From: Bremia lactucae
Lineage: Eukaryota > Oomycota > Peronosporomycetes > Peronosporales > Peronosporaceae
Assembly (NCBI RefSeq): GCF_004359215.1
Contig: NW_027152030.1
Span: forward strand, 904,360 to 968,359
DNA: 64,000 nucleotides
Direction of reading: 5' to 3'
This document shows positions 54,181 through 63,107 of this stretch, in pieces. The first letter of the stretch is position 1; each line of letters begins with the position of its first letter. The notes beneath the pieces are model-generated. The model was not told where the DNA came from. It saw only the letters and a program-made list of their open reading frames with translations, and ran no database searches. The translations under genes were made by a program, and so were the position numbers.

Positions 54181-55310
54181 ACTTGCCGGAACACCTCAAC
54201 TGATGATGCCTCCGCAGTTTCGTCTTTGACGGCCTTGAACACCTCGTTCGAAAGGCCCGTCCACTTTAAAAGGAACAAATCCAAAGGTCAGTCGTTTAAA
54301 CGTGCCTTTGATCGTCCTTTTCTATCGGGTACTCGTTCTTCGAGTTACCACGACCGTTGACTGTGAATTGGGTGCCGTTGGTCTCCTGGCTAATGCATCT
54401 CTTCCAACCGCACCAGGCTCTAGGCACTGTGCCGGTTCATGCGACGCTTGACTTCTTGTCAGCTCGCCGTCTACTGCCACAGGCTCTCCGCTCTGTGCAG
54501 GACTATGAAACACAAGACTACTTGTCATTGTAGGAATTGGTGACGTATGACATCCCGTCAACACACCCTCAACTGTGTTCGACACGACATCAGTTGCATA
54601 CGCCTCTCGCAAGAGCACATCCTTTCCGGTGTCCTGCATAGAGTTCGCAACTGCGCGTGTACGCCAGTCTTTCCATGCTTGGTGTTTTGCCAACCGTGAC
54701 ATGCCTAGGATGAGGTCATGCGGACTCTCCATACCTGGAACTGTGAACTTCTCTTTACAAGAAAAGTCACTAAAGCTGAAGGCGAGTTCTACCTGAACTC
54801 CCTCAGACTTAACGAGCGCTCCGTGCGCAAACGAACGGTCGCCTCTTCTTGATTGACATCCTTACAAAGAGACTCAAACATTGACGGTCTCTTTTTTAGA
54901 GCCGCGAGTTTCACAAAATTTTGTGATGCACCCAAATTCACTAGGAGGGTCATCACCTGGTCATAGCCTCGTACTTGAGTGCCATAGACCAGCAGGGTTG
55001 TAATCCGAAATTTCGAGACCTCAGGGACAATGCTACTCATTTGATCGATAACTCTGAACATAGGGTAACTTCGGAGTCCGCGTCAGTAGGGCATCCCGCC
55101 CCTACTACGCTCCTGACTTTCCAAAACCCCCAGCGGTCGATGCATAACTCACGCGTCTCGCACGCTGGTTCTTGACATCACCCTTCAGGTAAAAAGACCC
55201 CTTGCTGGGTGTCTTAGCCCCAGCAGGGACTCTGGCATAGCAGCGAGCCATCATATGGCCGCGCTAGTAGCAGACTACGTCTGCATTGCCCAACTCCATA
55301 GGAGTGGCGA
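54181..55310 (-). pseudogene. Gypsy-B protease and gag C-terminus fragment
   Basis: Linker (SPHDLILGMSRLAKHQAWKDW near 54732-54670, then the EPVAVDGELTRSQ repeat-like region), a protease motif LLVNLGASQNFVKLAALKKR (54950-54890; active-site Asp-Ser replaced by Asn-Leu), and a decayed knuckle region to 55310. Collinear with the RT fragment to its left, so the piece is one minus-strand element lacking Gag N-terminus and 5' LTR. Confidence 0.78.
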
Positions 55311-55429
55311 TACACGTATCCCTCTCCTAAACGACACTCGACCGATGATGACGCCGGCCGTGGGTCGAGCGCCGATCAGGTGAAGGAGACGGATAGGTGA
55401 AAGACTTCCAGCCGAATAAATCATAATCC

Positions 55430-55680
55430 ACCGTCTGTGCCACCTTGGGATAGAGGAGAAGTTAATGAAGTTGACCTGGTTCCGACAGATGCTTACTGCA
55501 TAACACGGCTGTGGCCTTTAGTTAAGAAGCAGCGTGACGTCATTGATGATTTCTTCGTGCAAACTACAAGTGAGACTTCAATTGACTGCCTTAACGGTTC
55601 GTTCCATAACTTGATACATCATTTCTCATGTTTCGAGCTTAACCGTCGGTTCCCAGGGTTAGAATTGAAAAAGTCGTAAC
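55430..55680 (+). pseudogene. Gypsy RT N-terminal fragment
   Basis: PPWDRGEVNEVDLVPTDAYC then ITRLWPLVKKQRDVIDDFF matches the pre-palm region of Gypsy RT (..HEIDLVPG..YC..R.WPLP..Q...ID.FF). Plus strand, ending in unrelated sequence after ~55560; an 80-codon frame covers it. Confidence 0.65.
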
Positions 55681-57132
55681 AAACAGAAAAATCAGAATTA
55701 CAAAGGCTGAGTTGTTGAATATCTTAGCCAAAGCCGAGTAAATCTGAACTTCTTCTAGGCATACATTCAGAGCAATGTGCCGCCACTGCTGTTAACGTAA
55801 TACTTATTGTTAGCAATGGATTATACACATTCACGTCATAACGTTTCAGATGAGGACAATGAAATTTTCAAGTTTTGCGAGGCCGAATTGGGTTTATCGG
55901 CAGTACTTTCGATTAAATGGGCCAAAAATAGGGCCAGTTCATTTTCATATCTTAGAGGTTTAGCAAAAAAGCTGCTTGTCAACACGCGACGACAATGATT
56001 ATAAAATAGAAACATCACTGACAAGTGGTGTGAGTACAGAATAGGCACCGTTTGATGCAGACTCGTTAATGATCCACTAGCCAAATATGACGAGATGATA
56101 ATTTTCGGAGATGTACCCTGTGTTCGTTGACTAGTTTCAAGCGTGGGCTACTATTTTTTAACGAGGTTGCATTTATGACGGTGCTCGAGAAGCGCTCCTA
56201 TCATCAGGCGTATTCCAAAAGAGATTTTTGCCACAGAGTCAACACCCGAATTTATATAGCGGTGCAGCATGATGGTGGAGCGAGAAACATTCGTGTGAGG
56301 GTAAACTCAAGCCCTTCGCGAAAAAATAAAAAAATGCATCAATTAATAAGATGGATGTTATGTTGTAGTAAATGGTCAGTTTTAGTGAAGTATTTCGCTA
56401 AGGTTGCGACAGATAGCAATTATCAATGGGCTATGCTATCTAACATGTGAACCATCCCGTGGGTCCATCGGTTGCTTAGTACCGAGATAAAGGCAGACAA
56501 ATGCTTGAGCCCAATAGGCGCGGGGGGATTTACGAAGAAAATATTTGGTCACCCGTTGCGATTGGGTGGTATAACTCGAAAGTGAAAAGGCCACAAAATT
56601 TGCCCTCGCTCGTAATCGAGGTCATTTTAAATAAACAACGGTTAAGCGATAAAAGAACTGATCGATTCTTTTGCCCAAGATGATACGGAGGCCCAAACAG
56701 AACAAATGCACAAAAAAGTTTGATTGATTGGTATTATTGTATTCACTCATTTGTATAATTAACACGAATTAGATACACAAATTTAGCTTTCAGCACACAA
56801 TGGTCCGATATAAATTTGACACTGGTTAATTTGAGAATCACGGCGCTCGTAAGCGCGCACAGTTCAATGAGATGTGTATATACTGGCTCAAAAGCAATTC
56901 TCAAAACTAACCCGGCGATAAAAGTTTGGAGGTCCAGTCACCTAGTATGCCGTTCATGTGGCCAGAAGTTAGCACAAATTATTTATATCCCTTAAAGCCT
57001 TTGAAATGACACGCGCAGACTCATGAGTCTGACGCCAAGGATATAAAATTGGCGGGATTGCCTCTGGCTGAGAAGAATCGTCTAGCTGAGAAGGATCGTC
57101 GAGCTGGATGTAGCCGGATGTAACAATCTAAC
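55681..57132. other. Unidentified region with short open frames
   Basis: 55807-55998 (63 codons; HNVSDEDNEIFKFCEAELGL) and 56127-56450 (107 codons; FCHRVNTRIYIAVQHDGGAR) on the plus strand have no recognised family and no mutual frame. 56700-57000 is AT-rich. Near 57060-57110 a short repeat occurs (GCTGAGAAGAATCGTC / GCTGAGAAGGATCGTC). Confidence 0.3.
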
Positions 57133-57647
57133 TGTAATGGGGTGTTTCGTTTCATGAGTATTATCTTCTGTAGAGAAATAATAAATATTATTTATTTATA
57201 AGAGGAAATTATTAAAGAAGTACAAAGTCATTGTAATTGATAAAATCGACTTAACAATTCCGATATTACCAAATTTGTTGTCATTGAGGCATCAAGACAA
57301 TCGTTTTGTTGCTTGCTTGATCTAATTTTAAGTTAACCCCGCCAATCGTTACAAGACACGATGGGCGGTGCGCAAGGAGGCGCTATACAGTATTATTAAT
57401 AAATATATCAAAAACAGTAGATAGAAGATCGTTACATAGAAACTTAATATAATTATACAGTTTTACTTTTTCTCTACACGAAAGACTTAGTATCGACCTC
57501 TAGTAGTAATTACTGCTAAATTACTCGTGTCCTTCCTCTGCACGTCAGTGTAAGTGAAGTAATCGAGGCACCTCACCCTTGCTGCTGCCAGTGTAGGTTA
57601 TATTGGCTAATACTGGTATCAATCCTAGGAAAGGTGCCCCCGTTACA
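57133..57647 (+). mobile_element. Gypsy-A 5' LTR (copy A3) with primer-binding site
   Basis: TGTAATGGGGTGTTTCG at 57133 to CCCCGTTACA at 57647, 515 bp, the most complete plus-strand A LTR. CCTGGTAGCACTTCGTAGTC follows directly as primer-binding site. Shares GGCGCTATACAG... and AATCGTTACAAGACACGATG with the LTR pieces at 49.4 and 51.5 kb. Confidence 0.8.
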
Positions 57648-57759
57648 CCTGGTAGCACTTCGTAGTCGTTCAATGGCCTACTCACGTTCCATCCAGCATG
57701 GACATGTTGGATGAAGAAGGAGGGAGCTTTCAAGCCACTCAAGTAGGCATCCACGAGAT

Positions 57760-60110
57760 GAATGAGAGGTGGAAACTATTTGAGTGACCGTGAATGGAGA
57801 GCGGCCGAACGCATGGGTTCGGCCTTAGGCGGACCAGCCGTTAGCAACATGTTGTTCACCCTACAGAAAGACAATCAACATACGGCTAAAGCCGATTTCA
57901 TACACCTTAAACTCGACACGACCCGAAAAAACGTACCCTTGCTTCGACAGGAAGACTATCAACAAGCAGAGCTGTGATGTGACAGGGTGTTAACAATTAG
58001 AACTGTTGTGACAGCAGCATTTAAATGCTGCTAGCGGGCGGACGAATTTGCGTCAACCGAAAGCTAAATAAAAAATGTCCTTGATTTTAAGCTCGCCGCA
58101 TCGAGGACGATGCGACGATAGTGAAGTTTGGCATGTTCAACGTGCTAAATCTTGAGTCTTAGAGCCAGAGCTTACGATCTATTGGTTTTTCAATCGTATG
58201 AGATCTTAAAGACCCTGCTCATGCAAACATTTGAGACTCCACAAGCCAAATTCAGGGCTCGAGCCGAGCTTTTAGATTTAAAGCAAGGCAAGGGTGATCT
58301 TCACACTTGAGTCTAACATACACAAACCAAATAAATGTATTGTAATTCATTTATAATTGATGAACAAACAAAGGTAACTGTTTATGAGGGTCTTCCAGGC
58401 AGTCTTGTCAAGACTTGCCTACCAAGCGATGTATGTAGCAGAACACGTAGGACTTTAGCCTGAAACAGGATTTCATCCGCTCTGTTGTTTGTTGTCCACA
58501 TACCCGACAAGAAAACGGAGGTCCAGAACCTATGGACCTCTCGTATCTGGAGAGCAAGAAACCTCGCTCTTCAAGTAACAAACAACTGCATAAATGCAAT
58601 CGTTATCATAAGGCAGGATACTACGCCTATGAGTTTAGTGTCCCACGCTCAGTGCCTAGAACACTGAGCAAAACGATCACCCCCCTTTAGGAACAGCGAA
58701 GACGCGTATCCGACGCTGTTGCGAAATCGCAACGCCGAGGCGGATCGTCAAAAAAACGGTCGGGGTCACTAAGTGCGGAGCGCCCTACTGATCACGCAAC
58801 CTCAAAAGAATTTGCAGGCCTTTTGGCGAAGGTTGCTCCTTACATACAAACATTGTGTGTAACCTCTCCAGCATATGAGGTTAACATCTCCACCACCTTG
58901 AAAATTGTATTGGCATATAAATTGTAACTTAAGTCCTTTAGTCGACTGTGGGGAGCCGAACAATTTTCTCGACACCAATCGCTAGAAGATCGCTAGCTCA
59001 AGTCCATTGCTAGCGATATGCCTATACAGTGCGCCTAGCAACAAGTGCATCTACAACAGAAAATAAACATATAGTTGGTATTCAATACACGTTATCGTTA
59101 AACAGTACGTAATGATTTCATCGTACAGGATTTGGATGACAAATTGGATGTCATCTTGGATTACCATTGGCTCAGAAAGGTACAAGCCTTGCATAAATTG
59201 GCAGAATCAATCCGTTTCGACGCCTGCTTTTTGTTTATAATTGGGTCATTTGGCGAACATCTTGGAGCGAACACAACCGTGTATATGTCCTACGAGTAAG
59301 TGCGACGGCCTTACTTATAGTGCGGTCGTTTGCACGACTGCACAAGACCTCAGAGTGACAACCCATCACGCCATGGAGTTAAATCCCAACGGCTGCACAA
59401 GCCCAGGCAGCGTCAAAGGTCCACCATTGTGACATGGACATAGTTATGCACAAGCACAGCCAGCATCGAAGTTCGACAACTTTAAGTTGAGTGGATCGAA
59501 ACAAGGATGCTTGCTTCAAAAGCAACATTCAAGAAAATTTGGACGCCTGTCTACAAGAGGCAGTGCAAAAGTCTTAGATCGACTAAATAGTTGATCGTAG
59601 AAGGGTTCGCTCTAGTTGCGCAACCACAGCTCCAGCAGTCGTAAGGTTACTCTTCAAATAAATTGAAAAAAAAAAGTACCCAACATTCTGCGGGAATAAG
59701 TACCTAGAAACCGCCAGTTTCAGGTTCCCAGGTACCTTTGGAAATACGATCCAAAGAGAAAACTGAGACGTTGAATTTCTTAGTAAACAACGGATCAAGT
59801 GTAGGCTCTTTTACGCTTGACCTGATAGCGCCTCCGAAGTTAACTTCGAAGATAACTCAATTACCAAAGCTCGAGCCAAATACGCTTCTTGCGCAATCTG
59901 CGTAGTGGCAAAGTCAAGCAAATCCACGCACTTGTCACAGATGACAAGTACGTGGCCGATATTCGGTCGGCAGTAGTTTTTTTCTGAGAACGGGCGGGTT
60001 CTCAGCAGCTCATCGATGGAAGAAAGTTTCCTAGGTGAGAAGACTCGAATTGAACGTTTTACGTCCCGATCTTGGTTTCGAAAAGTGTTCAGCCTGTGGA
60101 TGCACAATTA
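57760..60110 (+). pseudogene. Gypsy-A gag, protease and pre-RT linker (copy A3)
   Basis: Gag start GSALGGPAVSNMLFTLQKDN (57810-57870), the palindromic AGCAGCAT...ATGCTGCT block (58014-58033), TRLMQTFETPQAKFRARAEL-equivalent frames near 58215-58270, a decayed knuckle (~58585-58630), GTTGCGAAATCGCAAC (58718-58733), protease C-terminal LDDKLDVILDYHWLRKVQA-like near 59130-59185, and the linker to 60110. Ends before RT proper. More decayed than A2. Confidence 0.72.
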
Positions 60111-60730
60111 ATGTTAAAGCAAACTTCGCTGGCAAAAGGTAAAGACTCAATTTTCTGATGTGTCGGCACGGATGGTTATAAAATGTATGTCTTAGCCGGG
60201 TCAATTATTCTCACTATCAAATCGGCTGCCAATACATCAGCTACCAAATATTAAGCAGCTCGTGCTAAGGAGGCTTCTTCTCTCTGCAATACAGAATGAA
60301 GGATAATTTCGTGCTATACTTATTATTCATTTTTAGATGGGTTTAGTGTTTAAGTAACTGACTTGTACGCGTGTAGAGGCAAAACTTATTTAATTTATGA
60401 ACACATTTAGATCGAAGCACAATCTGTGTGAGTGTTCAGAGCAAGAATTATTGGGAAATTAAATATTATTAATGCAATTAGAAGGAAGAGTCTATACATG
60501 CACACTGCGACCGTCCGCAGTCGTCGTTTTCGTTGCCACGACTTTAGCAGTCGACCCGTTTTCTTCTTGAAACTTCTAAATGCCGTGAGGAGTCTCTTCA
60601 AGGCGGCAGTCACAATGCATCGCGTTCGCATATTTTTCCAACACACGTCTGTTATCCGAAGGCCTCCAAGCTGTGTAACATTTCCCCGCCCTGCTTTTAT
60701 AAGGTTCCAATTTATCGACGGAGCTAGCAT
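60111..60730. other. Unassigned spacer
   Basis: Overlapping frames of just over 100 codons on both strands (60432-60743 plus; 60730-60407 minus) mirror each other and show no known motif, so neither is called. Confidence 0.4.
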
Positions 60731-60897
60731 TGTAACGGACTAACTGCCTTATGTTACACCATCGTTAAGTACACTTGATGGGAAGGTCAATTAACTCATG
60801 TAACGGTAATTAACCTGTCACTCGGATAAAGTTCATATAGTTATCGACCCTTGTGTATGTGATGCACAAACGTGCATTCACATTAACAGGATGACGT
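60731..60897 (+). mobile_element. Gypsy-B LTR start fragment
   Basis: TGTAACGGACTAACTGCC... to GTGCATTCACATTAACAGG matches the first third of the B LTR, plus-oriented, then joins directly to gag-B at about 60898, an internal deletion. Confidence 0.7.
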
Positions 60898-61470
60898 CTG
60901 CGGCGGAGTCCGTCACACTCAGGATGAGCTAAGGCGTGTTCAGGCTCGGAGCGAGGCTCTCAACAGGACTGTTGAGATGCTCTCCGCTCGGCTGCATCAG
61001 CCGAGGCCCATTCGGATGGCCCGTCCAAGTTCGATGGAACTTCAGCGCACACGATTGTTCACTGGCTGTTAGCCGTGGAGCAATGCGGTGTGGTGCAGCT
61101 CATCGAGGACGAAACTCTGATGGTATGTCGCATTTGCGCGGTAGGGCCTCAAAGTGGACTTTCTCGGCATATATGGTGGACGGTGAGGCGTTCCTTTCAT
61201 GGGCGATCTTTAAGACAAAGATTTGCGCCATGCATCAGCCGCAGAACAAAGGAGTGCTACATCACGCGCGCTTCTTTGGAGCGCGACAGGCAAAGCGATC
61301 CCTGTATGAATATGTGCAGGAGATGCGCTCGCTCTCGGCGTTCATTACTGTGGGTCCGAACCGGAACACGTAAAAGTGCCCAAGTTCATTAACGGACTGC
61401 GGCACGGTCCATCGCGACAGGTCATTTTTAGAAAGGTACCATCGACAATGTAAGAGGCAATCTGAATTGC
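60898..61470 (+). pseudogene. Gypsy-B gag fragment (copy B3)
   Basis: AESVTLRMS-equivalent frame, LNRTVEMLSARLHQPRPIRM region (60960-61020), EQCGVVQLIED (61078-61110), HLRGRASKWTFSAYMVDGEA (61123-61185), GARQAKRSLYEYVQEMRSLS (61279-61338). Frameshifted at 61030 and 61120. After 61490 a short antisense Gypsy-A linker piece (LSGTKQGCF, ~61585-61555) follows. Confidence 0.75.
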
Positions 61471-61732
61471 CTTAGTTGAGGAGAAATCCTTCAACAGTAC
61501 CTCGGCGACAGCTTGGTCTATGCCGTCGGCCGAGAGGCCGGATGCCTTTTGTGGGAAGCATCCTTGTTTCGTACCACTCAAATTCAATTTTTAGGAAGTA
61601 AGAATGCGACAAGTTATATTTGGTTTTATTTTATTTTGAGATATACATTTCCTTAAGAATACTAGTAAAGTTTTTCCAGGATCATCATGCCGTGAGGGAC
61701 GCCAGCAGGAGGCGTAGAAGGCTGAGTCCTTA
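61471..61732. other. Debris and spacer before a solo LTR
   Basis: End of the gag-B fragment, ~30 bp of antisense Gypsy-A linker, then AT-rich sequence with no gene. 61728-61732 (CCTTA) is one half of a target-site duplication. Confidence 0.45.
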
Positions 61733-62293
61733 TGTAGGCGGGCACGTCGTAATGCGGCCACGCTCTACTTAGACACTCCCCCTAGAATAGCGAGGAAGCG
61801 GTTAAACCTGCTTCTCTTGCGTGCAGTGAGGTAGTTGTGGTGGGCGCGCAAGCGACCTCACCCAACACACTAAGTACTCTGGTTAAGTGTCGTCACGGGA
61901 GCGGTAATCCGTCTCCTCGTGCGCACTTACTAAATAGGAAGTAGTTTTCAGACTGATTTATATTTAATAGAATTAAATACAAATACCTATTTTTACCAAA
62001 TAAAAGATAAAATGTTATCTCTATAGATAACATTTAATATGTATTGCGAGCGTATTTTTCTAGATACCTCGCGTAACGGATGACGCTACCGTCATCACGG
62101 ATAAAGCTTGGCGTCATCCCTCCTAATGTGAATGCACCCGTGTGCATCACATACAAAAGGGTTGGTCACAAATGTGCACCACACCCGAGTGCTGGGTCTA
62201 ATTACTATTATTTAGTAATTGACCATCCCGTTAAGTACACTGTGTGTACTTAACGGGGACTGTGAAACATTAGGGCAACTTTAGCCCGTTACA
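61733..62293 (-). mobile_element. Gypsy-B solo LTR with target-site duplication
   Basis: Minus strand TGTAACGGGCTAAAGTTGCC (62293) to CCGCCTACA (61733), 561 bp, both termini TG...CA. Flanked by CCTTA at 61728-61732 and 62294-62298. No internal element sequence on either side. This is what remains after LTR-LTR recombination. Near-identity to 32258-32800 over long stretches suggests it is young. Confidence 0.88.
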
Positions 62294-62298
62294 CCTTA

Positions 62299-62576
62299 TG
62301 TTACCTCGTTCGTCCCGCGCCCACTCATTCAAGCCATGTGTGTGTCGGAGCTTGCATCAGAATGCCTATCGTAAGCGCTCACGAGTTTGTCGCCGGGACC
62401 GCGGCGCAGAGTCTGAGCGACAGAAGATCATGAACCTCGTCACCAGCAATGACTTCGTCGTGAAGATGAACAAGGCCATTGCCATTCTTGAGCCTCTCTA
62501 CGCGCTAATTGTCATGTACTTAGTCGGACAGTGTCCCAATTTCAGAAGTTCTGCCAAAATTTCATGCCCTCCCGGG
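62299..62576 (+). pseudogene. Possible hAT-type transposase fragment
   Basis: After a frameshift, [20 protein letters not shown] and [20 protein letters not shown] (62403-62522) resemble the ...F+..+..AI.ILEP+..L+R.. helix of hAT/DUF659 transposases. The solo LTR at its left and the Gypsy-A LTR at its right both inserted into it. By-eye similarity only. Confidence 0.4.
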
Positions 62577-63030
62577 TGTAACGGGGCACTACGACTTGTA
62601 CTGTTTCAGTACAAGTCCACTTCACACTGCTTCAGTTGTGAGTGGTGCCTTACGTTCGGTGACGTACACTGTACGTGCAGAGGAAGACTTCTCTTAAGAC
62701 AAGTAGACTTAAGAGGGTAAAATGAAAACTGTATTAAATATAATTAAGTGTCTCTTGTTCTATCTTTTTAAATGCTAACTTAATTATAATTTAATACTAA
62801 ACATGTAAATGAATTCTTATCTCTATCTTATCTTGTAACTCTCTCTGATTACTCCTACAGCTGATTAGTCTGCGGAATAAATAGATATAATGGCCTATAC
62901 CTATTTATGGATAAGAATTCTGAATATTACTATATAGAGTAATATCCTCCAAATACTATCTACCTTTTAGATAATATATTAATTAACAACCTTTAAGTGT
63001 TAATTTCATGTAACGATACACCCCGTTACA
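62577..63030 (-). mobile_element. Gypsy-A-type 3' LTR
   Basis: Minus strand TGTAACGGGGTGTATCGTTAC (63030) to CCCCGTTACA (62577), 454 bp, with matching 10-bp terminal inverted sequence. Preceded on the minus strand by the purine tract TTTAAGGGAGGGGTGA (63046-63031), so its element extends right, beyond the window, on the minus strand. Diverged in the centre from the LTR at 57133. Confidence 0.82.
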
Positions 63031-63107
63031 TCACCCCTCCCTTAAACGACAATCACTCTGAATGTCATTAGGTGGAGTGGTCGCTAAATGACCACTTAAT
63101 TTTTAAA

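Noticed and set aside
60407..60743. Overlapping frames of just over 100 codons on both strands
   Set aside because: Mirror frames of the same bases, no family motif, no start context.
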